Shown: in pieces, positions 8,687-16,814 of the stretch
How positions within the stretch are numbered: position 1 is the stretch's first letter
Layout of the letters: each line of letters begins with the position of its first letter
DNA from: Pseudofrankia saprophytica
GTDB taxonomy: Bacteria; Actinomycetota; Actinomycetes; Frankiales; Frankiaceae
Direction of reading: 5' to 3'
NCBI RefSeq assembly: GCF_000235425.2
Contig: NZ_KI912266.1
Span: 3,105,671-3,169,670, forward strand
DNA: 64,000 bases
Made by a program: the position numbers and the translations under genes
Notes under the pieces: generated by a model
Told to the model about the DNA's origin: nothing
Database searches by the model: none
The model's input: only the letters and a program-made list of their open reading frames with translations

Positions 8687-9631
8687 TCACCCGGCCTTCC
8701 TGGGCCGGCTGGGCGTGGGCCGGCTGGGCGTGGGGCGGCTCGGGGCGGGCTCGTCGAAGGTGCCGAGGACGCGGACCCGGACGCCGTGCTCGGCCAGCTC
8801 GCGCAGCACGGCCCGTGGCGGCGGGTCGTCGGGATGGCCGTGCCACTCGATGAGGAAGTAGAAGCGGCCCAGCCCGTCGCGGGTCGGCCGGGATTCGATC
8901 CGGAGCAGGTCGATGCCGGCGCGGGCGAACGGTTCGAGGACGGTCATCAGCGATCCGGGCCGGTCGCGCCGCTGGAAGCAGGCGATGACCGTCCGCTCGC
9001 GTCCGGTGCGGGCCGGCTCGTCGCGGCCGAGGACGACGAACCGGGTCTCCGCTGTGGCGGTCTCCCCAATGTCGTCGGCCAGAACGCTGAGCCGCGGGGC
9101 GGCGAGGCCCGCCTTTGGCGTGACCGCGGCGGTTCGGCCGGTCGGGTCGCCCAGGGCGAGCTCGAGCGCGGCCGTCGTGGACGGGGTCGGGACCAGGCTG
9201 GACCGCGGGGCGTGCTCGGCCAGCCAGGCACGGCATTGGTCGAGCGCGTGCGGATGTGAGGAGACCGTGCGCAGTGCCTCGGGGCTGGCACCGTGCCGGC
9301 CGACGAGCTGGAACCGGACCGGGATGACGACGTCGCGGTGCAGGCGGACCTGGCTTCGTTCGGACGGGTCCACGGCCTTTCCGGTGCCCAGGCCGGCGAG
9401 CAGGTCGGCCGTCGGCCCGACCAGGCCGGCGACCGAGTTCTCCCAGGCCAGCACGCCGTAGGTGACCGAGCCGTCGCTGAGCCGGGCCATGAGTTCGTCG
9501 GGGTCGGCGCAGGGGACGTGCCGCAGCGCGGCCAGGGCCGGATCGGCCAGCACGGTGCGGTGGGTGAAGGTACCCGCCGGTCCGAGGTAGGCGACGGACG
9601 CGGCTGGGGCGGGATCGAGTGTGGTGGTCAC
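8687..9631 (-). CDS. pheA: prephenate dehydratase with ACT domain
   Basis: The 314-residue protein begins VAYLGPAGTFTH, contains the catalytic TRF motif at residues 196-198 (ETRFVVLGRD), and ends with an ACT domain (about 212-290) that keeps the phenylalanine-binding ESRP motif at 246-249. The other ACT motif, usually GALV, reads GSLM here, so feedback control may differ. The enzyme converts prephenate to phenylpyruvate. The C-terminal tail is a PTPSR repeat encoded by a 15-bp tandem repeat (8701-8745). GTG at 9629-9631 follows AGGAG. Its place beside a chorismate mutase and an MppJ-like methyltransferase suggests dedicated phenylpyruvate supply. Confidence 0.9.
   Translation of the reverse strand: MTTTLDPAPAASVAYLGPAGTFTHRTVLADPALAALRHVPCADPDELMARLSDGSVTYGVLAWENSVAGLVGPTADLLAGLGTGKAVDPSERSQVRLHRDVVIPVRFQLVGRHGASPEALRTVSSHPHALDQCRAWLAEHAPRSSLVPTPSTTAALELALGDPTGRTAAVTPKAGLAAPRLSVLADDIGETATAETRFVVLGRDEPARTGRERTVIACFQRRDRPGSLMTVLEPFARAGIDLLRIESRPTRDGLGRFYFLIEWHGHPDDPPPRAVLRELAEHGVRVRVLGTFDEPAPSRPTPSRPTPSRPRKAG
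8701..8745. repeat. 15-bp tandem repeat in the pheA 3' end
   Basis: Three consecutive 15-bp units lie here. The first two are identical (TGGGCCGGCTGGGCG) and the third is degenerate. The repeat is in frame and encodes the PTPSR-type tail of prephenate dehydratase after the ACT domain. Unit number could vary between strains without a frameshift. Confidence 0.8.
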
Positions 9632-9724
9632 GGCCGACTCCTGGAGGTCTCCACGCGCGGGACGGGTCGACGCCGCCGGTGCCGCCGGGGGCGGCCCCGG
9701 CTATTGGGTGAGGCCTTCGGGCGA

Positions 9725-11149
9725 CTAGCGGGCCGCCAGCGCGTCCGACAGCAGGTCGGGCCCGACGACCTTCCCTGGATTGAGCACGTTGGCCGGGTCG
9801 AACAGGTCCTTGATACGGGCCATCCACAGGGCCGCGTCGCCGTGCTCGGCGGTCAGGTACTGGCGCTTGCTCAGGCCGATGCCGTGCTCGCCGGTGCAGG
9901 TGCCGCCGACGCGCAGCGCGTGGCGGACCAGCTGGTCCGAGAACAGCGCGGCGGGGGCGTCCTGGCCCTCGGCGACCGCGACGACGGTGTGGATGTTGCC
10001 GTCGCCGACGTGACCGGTGGTGACCACGTCCAGCCCGAGATCGGCGCGCAGCTCGCTGATCACCTGCGCGTGCTCGACGATCGCCGACAGCGGCACAGCC
10101 GTGTCAGTGATCAGGTATCGCCGGCCGGGGAAGGCCCGGCGGATCGACCAGTACAGGCGGTGGCGTGCTTCCCAGATGGCCTCCCGCTCCGCCTGCGCGG
10201 TCGCCGTGCCGACCGTGCTCGCGCCGGCGTCGAGCAGGACTCGGCGGGCGATGTCCAGCTCGGTGGCCAGGCCGGCCGCGGTGGAGCTGTGCAGTTCGAC
10301 GAACAGGGCAGGGGCGTCCGGGACCAGGCCGGGCACGTCCTGGGCGAGCAGGCCGGCGGTGATCTCGTCGAGCAGCTCGAGGCGGGCGATGGGCAGCCCG
10401 GTCCCGACCGCGGCGAAGGCGCCGGCCACCGCGGCGGCGACGTCGGGGAAGAACGCCCGCAGAACCGCGATCTCCTCGGGTACGGGGTGCAGCGCGACGG
10501 TGAGTTCGGTGATGACGCCCAAGGTGCCCGCCGAGCCGATGAACAGGTCGCGCAGGTCGTAGCCGCTGCTCGACTTGCGGACCGGCCGGCCCAGCCGCAG
10601 CACCTCACCGCTGGCCAGCACGACCTCCAGGGCCAGAGTGTTGGCCCGCATGCCGCCGTAGCGGATCGTGGTCGTGCCGCTGGCGTTGGTCGCCGCCATC
10701 CCGCCGAGGCTCGCGTCCGCGCCCGGGTCGACGGGAAACGTCAACCCGAACTCCCTCGCCCGGGAGTTGAGCCCGTTCCTGGTCAGGCCCGGCTGGACGA
10801 CCGCGCGGAAGTCCTCCGGGCACAGCGCGACAAGCCGGTTCATCCGGGAGACGTCGAGGCTCACCTCGCCGCCGAGTGGCACCACATGGCCCTCGGCGCT
10901 GGTGCCGGTACCGAACGGGATGAGCGCCACGTCGTGGCGGGCGGACCATCGCATCGTGGTGACGACGTCGTCACGGGTCTCGGCGAACACCACCGCTCGC
11001 GGCGGGATGCTGTCCAGGTGGTTCTCGTCGCGGCCGTGGGTGTCGAGGTCGGCGGGCCGGGTCGACACCGTGCCCGCGAGCCCGGCGGCCAGCTCGGCGA
11101 GGGCGTCCGCGTCCGGGACCACCCTGGCCGGCCGGCTGACGGTGGTCAC
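9725..11149 (-). CDS. FAD-linked 2-hydroxyacid dehydrogenase (D-lactate dehydrogenase / glycolate oxidase GlcD-like)
   Basis: The 474-residue protein has an N-terminal PCMH-type FAD domain with IPFGTGTSAEGH and PVDPGADASLGGMAATNASGTTTIRYG, and a C-terminal FAD-oxidase domain with GHVGDGNIH (metal site) and TCTGEHGIGLSKRQYL. This is the D-lactate dehydrogenase (cytochrome)/D-2-hydroxyacid dehydrogenase family, which oxidises a D-2-hydroxyacid to a 2-oxoacid. GTG at 11147-11149 overlaps the methyltransferase stop as GTGA. In this operon the likely substrate is an aromatic hydroxyacid such as D-phenyllactate or its methylated form, but that is inference from context. Confidence 0.8.
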   Translation of the reverse strand: MTTVSRPARVVPDADALAELAAGLAGTVSTRPADLDTHGRDENHLDSIPPRAVVFAETRDDVVTTMRWSARHDVALIPFGTGTSAEGHVVPLGGEVSLDVSRMNRLVALCPEDFRAVVQPGLTRNGLNSRAREFGLTFPVDPGADASLGGMAATNASGTTTIRYGGMRANTLALEVVLASGEVLRLGRPVRKSSSGYDLRDLFIGSAGTLGVITELTVALHPVPEEIAVLRAFFPDVAAAVAGAFAAVGTGLPIARLELLDEITAGLLAQDVPGLVPDAPALFVELHSSTAAGLATELDIARRVLLDAGASTVGTATAQAEREAIWEARHRLYWSIRRAFPGRRYLITDTAVPLSAIVEHAQVISELRADLGLDVVTTGHVGDGNIHTVVAVAEGQDAPAALFSDQLVRHALRVGGTCTGEHGIGLSKRQYLTAEHGDAALWMARIKDLFDPANVLNPGKVVGPDLLSDALAAR

Positions 11150-12261
11150 CGCGCGGCCGACACGGTCTCGGTGACGGCCTGCACGACGTCCACGGAGGCG
11201 GCGCCGGCCGGCGCGACCGGGACGAGCTCGAACAGGACGCCGCCGGGTGGGGCGACGGTGTGGTGGGCCGCGCGGGGCGTCCAGCCGGCCTCGGCGAATG
11301 CCTCGCCCCACTCGGCCTCGGTCGGCAGGTAGGTGTGCATGAGCGCGTGGGCGGCCTCGAAGCCGAGCCGGAAGATGGGCGTGTCCGGCCCGGGCGTGTC
11401 CTCGGACCGGACAACGTCGCAGAGCAGCATCGTCCGAAGGTTCGGGAAGGCGATCCGCAGGTTGGTCAGCACCCGCACGCACGACTCGCGCGGCCAGAAG
11501 TCGTGGCCCATGAACACGCAGGTGACGACGTCGACGTCGGACAGGTCGTCGGCGGGGGTGAGCCGGTGGACGTCGCCCTGGCGCACGCTGAGCCGGTCGG
11601 CCAGGCCCTCGGCCGCGATGACCTGCCCCGCCAGCTCGACCGAGGCGGGGGCGAGGTCGATGCCCACCCCGGTCACCCCGGGATTCCGCTTCATGATCCG
11701 GACCAGGCGCCCACCCGAGCCGCAGCCCAGGTCGGCGACCCGGGTGAGCTCGAGGCCGCCCAGGACGCGGTCGAACAGCGGCTCGACCTCGCCGTTGCCC
11801 ATGAGCCGGGAGCTGAGGGCCACCGCGCGCATGTCGCGGTGATAGGTGACCTCGTCCCGGTCGGGCGCCAGGTCGGCCGCGTAGGTGAACACCTCGCCGT
11901 TGCCGCGCACCAGCCAGTAGAAGTAGCCACGCAGTTCGTACGCGTCGGCGAAGCGCGGACCGGGCCGGACCAGCAGGGCCGGGTCCGAGGTGTCCAGCTC
12001 GACGATGCCGGCCCAGGCCAGCGCGTTGAGCAGGGCGCGCGCGACCCAGGGCGACACCGGCTCGCCGCCACGGCGCAGGTCGTCTGCCCGACAGGTGCCG
12101 CCGTCGGCGAGCGTGTCGAACAGGCCGAGCTCGACGGCGGCTGAGATCGCGCTGGCGGCCACGTAGGAGGAGAAGATGTCGGCCACCGGGCCGATGGTCG
12201 CGGGCGGCGGCGCGGCGGGGGCCGCCGAGGGAGCGGGCTGTGGCGAAAGGGAGGCGCACAT
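11146..12261 (-). CDS. SAM-dependent methyltransferase, MppJ-like (phenylpyruvate C-methyltransferase candidate)
   Basis: The 371-residue protein has an N-terminal helical dimerisation domain and a class I fold with VADLGCGSGGR (residues 175-185) as the SAM site. It carries His253-Asp254 (FMGHDFWPRE) and His305 (FEAAHALMH). MppJ of the mannopeptimycin pathway is a ferric-iron methyltransferase that methylates the benzylic carbon of phenylpyruvate; from memory its iron ligands are His243, Asp244 and His295, the same H-D pair and the same 52-residue spacing. The product would be 3-methylphenylpyruvate. AAGGA precedes the ATG at seven bases. It is the first gene of an operon with prephenate dehydratase and chorismate mutase, which fits that substrate. 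O-methyltransferase relatives are the alternative. Confidence 0.75.
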   Translation of the reverse strand: MCASLSPQPAPSAAPAAPPPATIGPVADIFSSYVAASAISAAVELGLFDTLADGGTCRADDLRRGGEPVSPWVARALLNALAWAGIVELDTSDPALLVRPGPRFADAYELRGYFYWLVRGNGEVFTYAADLAPDRDEVTYHRDMRAVALSSRLMGNGEVEPLFDRVLGGLELTRVADLGCGSGGRLVRIMKRNPGVTGVGIDLAPASVELAGQVIAAEGLADRLSVRQGDVHRLTPADDLSDVDVVTCVFMGHDFWPRESCVRVLTNLRIAFPNLRTMLLCDVVRSEDTPGPDTPIFRLGFEAAHALMHTYLPTEAEWGEAFAEAGWTPRAAHHTVAPPGGVLFELVPVAPAGAASVDVVQAVTETVSAAR

Positions 12262-12536
12262 AGCAATTCCTTCGCTGGGAGCCGGTGGGGGAATGGGGAT
12301 TACCAGGGGTGGGTCGTCGCGAATATGAGCACGACAACGGAGCGTTCACCGCAGGCGCCTATTGCGTGCCGCGGTTCGGCGTTGACCGAACGAGAATCGG
12401 ACCAACGAACTGAGAATGTCTTTTCATTTATGGTGCGGACGGCGGCCGCCGAGTGTCAAGCGAAGGAATGTTAACATTCTATATCGGCATGTTACACTTG
12501 GTGCATATTTCTGCCTCGTTTCGGCGGGACTGGACG
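12262..12536. promoter_or_regulatory. divergent promoter region for the methyltransferase operon and tetR
   Basis: These 275 bases separate the leftward operon head from the rightward TetR gene. The right half is clearly more AT rich than the surrounding coding DNA and contains the 14-bp palindrome listed separately. It must hold both promoters. I cannot assign -35 and -10 boxes with confidence. Confidence 0.5.
12466..12479. promoter_or_regulatory. perfect 14-bp palindrome, probable TetR operator
   Basis: GAATGTTAACATTC is identical to its reverse complement. It lies 57 bases before the tetR start and about 205 bases before the methyltransferase start, in the divergent intergenic region. Location, symmetry and AT content fit an operator for the adjacent TetR protein, which would then repress itself and the methyltransferase operon. 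Binding is inferred. Confidence 0.5.
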
Positions 12537-13193
12537 ATGGAAAGGGTGGTTCACACGCCTACGGCGAGCGGTTCGATCCGCGGCGAGGAACCGGGCAGCC
12601 GCCGGATCAGGCGGGATTACCTGGCGAGCCGGCGGGATCTTCTGGATGCGGCCGAGCGATTGCTCGCGAAACACGGCGGGCGGTTCAGCCTCGTGGATCT
12701 CGCGGCCGAGGCCGGTGTGTCGACCGCCACTGCCTATCGACATTTCCCGGACGTGGACGCGGCCCTTGACGCCTATTACACGCAGCTCGTGGAGACCCTG
12801 GTCAGCCACATGGAGGCGGTGCCGGCCGCGCCGGATGTGCTGCGCCGTTTCGTCGCCGTGTGCGAGCTGTGGGTCCGCGAGGCCGTGAGCTGGGGGCCGG
12901 CCGTGGTGCACGTCCGGTCCTCCCGCGGTTTCCTGCAGCGGCTGCGCGCGGACGACCCGGTGATCGGCCGGCTGTTCGGGGCGCTCGCGCCGCTGCTGGC
13001 CGCGCTGACCGAGGCCGGTTTCATTCCTCCCGGGCCCGCCGAGTACGGGGTGCTCATCTGGGTGACCGTGTTCGACGAGCGGGTGGTCGTCGATCTGCAC
13101 GACAGCCTGAGCTGGCCGTCCGCGCGCATCGCGGCCGAGCTGACCGGCAGCGTGCTGCGCGCCCTCGGCCGGCCCGCCGGGGCGGCCGAGTAG
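12537..13193 (+). CDS. TetR/AcrR family transcriptional regulator
   Basis: The 218-residue protein has a TetR N-terminal helix-turn-helix: LLDAAERLLAKHGGRFSLVDLAAEAGVSTATAYRHFPD, at about residues 33-70, followed by a helical ligand-binding domain. ATG 12537 is chosen; an in-frame GTG at 12453 would place translation through the palindromic operator. It is divergent from the methyltransferase operon and convergent with the RidA gene, 27 bases apart. It most likely senses an aromatic 2-oxoacid or product and controls the operon through the palindrome at 12466. Confidence 0.8.
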   Translation: MERVVHTPTASGSIRGEEPGSRRIRRDYLASRRDLLDAAERLLAKHGGRFSLVDLAAEAGVSTATAYRHFPDVDAALDAYYTQLVETLVSHMEAVPAAPDVLRRFVAVCELWVREAVSWGPAVVHVRSSRGFLQRLRADDPVIGRLFGALAPLLAALTEAGFIPPGPAEYGVLIWVTVFDERVVVDLHDSLSWPSARIAAELTGSVLRALGRPAGAAE

Positions 13194-13220
13194 CACTCGG
13201 CTACCCGGCCGCCCCGGCGC

Positions 13221-13646
13221 TCAGCCGAGCACGGCCGTCGCCTCGATCTCCACCAGCAGGCCGGGCCGCACCAGCCCGCAGACCACGGTCGTCCGGGCCG
13301 GCGGGTCGACCGGGAAGGCCTCCCGGAACGCGACGTCGAGCTCCGGCGCGGCGGCGGCCTCGGTCAGGTAGCACACGCAGCGCACCACGTCGGCGAGGCG
13401 GCCACCCGCCCGGTCCAGGACCTCGGCGATCTGGCCGAAGATGTCGCGCGCCTGGCTCACCGTCGTGCTGCCGCGCGGCCGGCCGGTCGCCGGGTCCAGG
13501 GCGACGCAGCCCGAGAGCACGACCAGGTCATCGACCCGCACCGCGGCGCTGATCGGGGCCAGGCCGGCGAGCCCGGGCGGCAGCGGCACGGTCGTCCTGG
13601 TCGAGCGTGGCCGGTCGACGGATCCGGTCCTCGCGCCGATCACCAT
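13221..13646 (-). CDS. RidA family (YjgF/YER057c/UK114) protein
   Basis: The 141-residue product shows a RidA core: DDLVVLSGCVALDPATG, QARDIFGQIAEVLDRAGG, and the end motif with the conserved Arg, VDPPARTTVVCGL, then VEIEATAVLG. RidA proteins hydrolyse reactive enamine/imine intermediates from amino-acid enzymes to 2-oxoacids. The ATG at 13644-13646 overlaps the stop of the upstream FMN oxidase by seven bases, so they are coupled. A role in cleaning up imines around an aromatic 2-oxo/amino-acid pathway fits, but the real substrate is unknown. Confidence 0.8.
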   Translation of the reverse strand: MVIGARTGSVDRPRSTRTTVPLPPGLAGLAPISAAVRVDDLVVLSGCVALDPATGRPRGSTTVSQARDIFGQIAEVLDRAGGRLADVVRCVCYLTEAAAAPELDVAFREAFPVDPPARTTVVCGLVRPGLLVEIEATAVLG

Positions 13647-14836
13647 CGCGACGCCGCCGACGGTCTGATCATCGTGTCGGTCAGCTCGTCGACGCCGCTT
13701 GCTCCGAGAAGCTTGATGGTCGTCGAGATCTCCTCGCGTAGCAGTTCGTGCAGCCGGCCGACGCCTTCCTCGCCGCCGGCCGCGAGCGCCATCGCCGCGG
13801 CGCGGCCGATGACGACGACGTCGGCGCCGAGCGCCAGTGCCTTGACGACGTCGCTCCCGCGGCGGATCCCCGAGTCCAGCGCGATGGGCACCCGACCGCT
13901 GACCGCCGCGACGACCTCCGGAAGCTGGTCGAGGGCCGCGGGCACCGTGTCGAGCTGCCGGCCGCCGTGGTTGCTGACCAGCACCGCGGCGGCTCCGGCC
14001 CGCACGGCCGCCTCGGCATCGGAACCGGTGAGGATGCCCTTGGCCATCCAGGGCAGCGGCGAGTCCGCCATCCGCCCGGCGAGCTCGTCCCAGGTCCAGA
14101 TCGGCTCCCGGCGGACGAACAGTTGGCCGAGGGTGTCGGCCAGGTCGGCCGGACCGGCGTGCGGGTAGTTGCCGCTGACCACGTCGACGGCCACGTCGAA
14201 CCGGTTGCGCATGTTGCGCTCGCGCCAGCCGGCCGTCGGGCAGTCCAGCGTCAGGCAGAGCGCGCTGAAACCCGCGGCGGCGGCCCGGCGCAGCATCGCG
14301 GCGAAGTTCGCCGGGTTGCCCATCGGGTGCAGCTGGGCCATCCGCGCGGCGCCCGGCGCCGCCGTCGCCACCTCCTCCCAGGAGTACGACCCGGCCTCCG
14401 GCACGATCGAGGCCACGCCGGCCTTGGCGTTCGCCCGGGCGACGGCGAGCTGGCCGTCCCGGTGCATCAGCCGGTCGGCGCCGAACGGGCTGGTGAGCAC
14501 CGGCATCGACAGCTCGATGCCGAGGAAGGTGCGGGCCAGGTCCGGCTCGCCGGCCCCGGTCATCAGCCGTGGCAGCACCGCCCACTGCTCGAACGACGAC
14601 AGGTTGGCCCGCAGCGTCTGCTCGCCGCCCGAACCACCGTCGAGGAAGTCCCACACCTGCGGGGGCAGCGCGCGACGGGCCTCCTCGTAGATCTCCCCGA
14701 CCGTGGCGAACCGGTCGGCTGAGGTGAAGGAGACGAACGGGCTCGGGTCGGTCCCGGTCGGGGCCGTCGCGTCCCGCGGCCGGGCGGGCCGCGCCGGCGG
14801 GACCGCGGCCTGGGTCGAGGCGTCAGTGGCTGTCAC
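13640..14836 (-). CDS. FMN-dependent alpha-hydroxyacid oxidase / dehydrogenase (L-lactate or mandelate type)
   Basis: The 398-residue protein is a TIM-barrel FMN enzyme. It contains MPVLTSPFGADRLMHRDGQLAVARAN, WMAKGILT with the FMN-binding Lys (residue 266), and the active-site SNHGGRQLD with catalytic His290. It ends with GVPIALDSGIRRGSD-type and GADVVVIGR phosphate-binding motifs. The family oxidises L-2-hydroxyacids (lactate, mandelate, 4-hydroxymandelate) to 2-oxoacids. Start is GTG 14834-14836. It is paired with RidA and sits beside a D-specific FAD dehydrogenase gene, so both enantiomers of an aromatic hydroxyacid could be drawn into one 2-oxoacid pool. That assignment is inference. Confidence 0.82.
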   Translation of the reverse strand: MTATDASTQAAVPPARPARPRDATAPTGTDPSPFVSFTSADRFATVGEIYEEARRALPPQVWDFLDGGSGGEQTLRANLSSFEQWAVLPRLMTGAGEPDLARTFLGIELSMPVLTSPFGADRLMHRDGQLAVARANAKAGVASIVPEAGSYSWEEVATAAPGAARMAQLHPMGNPANFAAMLRRAAAAGFSALCLTLDCPTAGWRERNMRNRFDVAVDVVSGNYPHAGPADLADTLGQLFVRREPIWTWDELAGRMADSPLPWMAKGILTGSDAEAAVRAGAAAVLVSNHGGRQLDTVPAALDQLPEVVAAVSGRVPIALDSGIRRGSDVVKALALGADVVVIGRAAAMALAAGGEEGVGRLHELLREEISTTIKLLGASGVDELTDTMIRPSAASRW

Positions 14837-14959
14837 GTGTCACTCCACTCCACTCCTGTCTGATCGGCGGCCGTGCCGGGCGATCAGGACGTCGCCGCGC
14901 GGACGGCCTGCGTCCCGGCCGCCGCTTCGGTAGAGCTCGATCTCTGTCGGCTGGCCCGA

Positions 14960-15751
14960 TCACCCCGCGAGCAGCTGCCGGTCCGACGGGGCGTCCCCGA
15001 GCCCGGACACGATGTCGACCAGGTCGGACGGCGTCAGCGCCGTCTTAGCGGGCCCGGCCACGTCGTAGATGACCCGGCCGCGCGACATCACCAACAGCCG
15101 GTCGCCGACCTCGATCGCGTGGCGCATGCTGTGCGTGATCATCATCGAGGCGCAGCCCAGTCGTTCGTGCATCTGGAGGGTGAGGTCGAGGACCCGCGTA
15201 CGGGTCCTGGGGTCCAGCGCCGCCAGGTGCTCATCGAGCAGCAGGAGCTTGGGTTTCCGTAGGCCGGCCATCAGCATCGTCACGCTCTGCCGCTGCCCTG
15301 CGGACAGCAGCGTCACCGGGTCGGCGAGGCGGCGCTCCAGGCCCAGGCCGAGCACGGCGAGGTCCTCGCGCATGCCCGAGCGCCGGCCCGGGGTGACCGC
15401 GGGCGACAGCCGCCGCCGACGGCCGCGGGCGGCGGCGAGAGCGAGGTTGTCGGCCAGGGAGAGATCGGGCGCGGTGCCCGCGAGTGGGTCGTCGAAGACG
15501 CGGGCCACCGCGCCGGCGCGGGCGTGGACCGCCAGCCGCGTCACGTCCCGGCCGCCGAGCAGCACCCGCCCCCGGGTCGGCCGGTAGACCCCGGCCACCA
15601 CGTTGACCAGGCTGCTCTTGCCGGCGCCGTTGCTGCCGACGACGGTGACGAACTGACCAGCCGGGATCTCCAGGTCGACGTGGTCGAGCGCGACGACCTC
15701 CGTCGGGGTGCCCGCGCCGTGGACCAGGCGCACTCCGTCCAGCCTCAGCAT
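14960..15751 (-). CDS. ABC transporter ATP-binding protein (TrpXYZ-like, aromatic amino acid type)
   Basis: The 263-residue ATPase has Walker A GSNGAGKSS, the signature in an LSAGQRQSVTMLMAG form, and Walker B LLLLDEHLAALDP. The LSAGQRQ signature and DEHLAALDP box are characteristic of the ABC.X4 group, whose members include tryptophan/tyrosine uptake systems in Gram-positives. It forms one minus-strand unit with the permease and lipoprotein genes upstream; the permease stop and this ATG at 15749-15751 are adjacent or overlapping. It powers uptake of what is probably an aromatic or related small molecule. Confidence 0.82.
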   Translation of the reverse strand: MLRLDGVRLVHGAGTPTEVVALDHVDLEIPAGQFVTVVGSNGAGKSSLVNVVAGVYRPTRGRVLLGGRDVTRLAVHARAGAVARVFDDPLAGTAPDLSLADNLALAAARGRRRRLSPAVTPGRRSGMREDLAVLGLGLERRLADPVTLLSAGQRQSVTMLMAGLRKPKLLLLDEHLAALDPRTRTRVLDLTLQMHERLGCASMMITHSMRHAIEVGDRLLVMSRGRVIYDVAGPAKTALTPSDLVDIVSGLGDAPSDRQLLAG

Positions 15752-16812
15752 CAGCCAGCCTCCTTCATCGTCGCCGAGGCCGAGGCCCGCCCGGCGGCGG
15801 CGGGCTGGCGGGCAGGAGGGACAGTCGGACCGTCGTCGGCCACCGGCCGGCCACCCGCCACGGCGGCGGTCCTCGGGCCGTCCAACGCCACCGCCCGGCT
15901 GCCGAGACGGCCGCCCGCGCCGAACCGGCCCAGCGCTCGGCCGATCTCGGGCAGGTAACGGTTGAGCGCGACCGCCGCGACCAGGGTGAGTGCGGTGATG
16001 CCGGACAGGTCGGTCGCCTGCAACCCGGCCCGCAGCGCGCCGACCAGGATCAACCGGTACAGCAACGTGCCGGCGACCACGGCGGCGATCACCCGGCCGA
16101 CCCGGGACGCCCCGCCCGGCCGGGCGATCAGCTCACCGAGCATCACCGCGCCGACACCCGCCAGCAGTGTGCCCGTGCCCGTCGACGAATCGGAGAAGCC
16201 CTGGGACTGCACGGTCAGCGCGCCCGACAATCCGGCGCTGGCGTTGGCCAGCGCCAGGCACAGCGCCAGCGAACGCCGGTCGTCGACGCCCTGAGCCCGG
16301 GCCATCCGGGGGTTGACCCCGGTGGCCCGCAACGCCAGACCGATCTCGGTGAGCAACAGGTAACCGACGGCGGCGAGGAACACGGCGGCGAACGCGGCGA
16401 GGATCGCGATCGTCAGCCAGTCCTGAACGTCCGGAGCCAGGCCGATCAGTCCACCGAACAGGGTCCGGCCGCTGTCCAGACTGATCGACGGCCGTCCCAG
16501 CACGTGCAGGTTCAGCGTCGTCATGCCGATGCTCATGACCAGCCCGGCCAGAATGACCGGGATGCGAAACGCCAGGTGCAGCCCGGTCGTGACGAGCCCC
16601 GCGGCGGCGGCCCCGGCCACGGCCACGAGCATCGCCAGCGGCACGCCCAGTCCGTGATTGAGTAGCACAGCGGTGATCGCGCCGCCCAAAGTGAAGCTGC
16701 CGTCGACGGTGAGGTCGAAGTCCTGCCTGATGCGGACGACGAGGTAGATGCCCATGACGACCGGCAGCAGCGGCAGACCGGCGATCAGGGTGTCGGTGAC
16801 GAGGAATCGCAT
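15751..16812 (-). CDS. ABC transporter permease (TrpXYZ-like)
   Basis: The 353-residue membrane protein starts MRFLVTDTLIAGLPLLPVV and has about 8-9 hydrophobic segments, with VDGSFTLGGAI and the late GVGAVMLGE region typical of ABC.X4/branched-chain-like permeases. The last 60 residues are a polar alanine- and proline-rich cytosolic tail not usual in the family. The ATG at 16810-16812 lies just inside the end of the lipoprotein gene (2 bases before its stop codon), so translation is coupled. It forms the channel for the adjacent ATPase and substrate-binding lipoprotein. Confidence 0.78.
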   Translation of the reverse strand: MRFLVTDTLIAGLPLLPVVMGIYLVVRIRQDFDLTVDGSFTLGGAITAVLLNHGLGVPLAMLVAVAGAAAAGLVTTGLHLAFRIPVILAGLVMSIGMTTLNLHVLGRPSISLDSGRTLFGGLIGLAPDVQDWLTIAILAAFAAVFLAAVGYLLLTEIGLALRATGVNPRMARAQGVDDRRSLALCLALANASAGLSGALTVQSQGFSDSSTGTGTLLAGVGAVMLGELIARPGGASRVGRVIAAVVAGTLLYRLILVGALRAGLQATDLSGITALTLVAAVALNRYLPEIGRALGRFGAGGRLGSRAVALDGPRTAAVAGGRPVADDGPTVPPARQPAAAGRASASATMKEAG

Positions 16813-16814
16813 GG

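Noticed and set aside
9725-12349. A very long open frame (874 codons) that runs through both the dehydrogenase and the methyltransferase regions
   Set aside because: The upper part is a wrong-frame reading of the methyltransferase gene. The dehydrogenase starts at the GTG 11147-11149, overlapping the methyltransferase stop.
13221-14654. A 477-codon frame joining RidA to upstream sequence
   Set aside because: Only the last 141 codons match RidA; the rest is an out-of-frame reading of the FMN oxidase gene.
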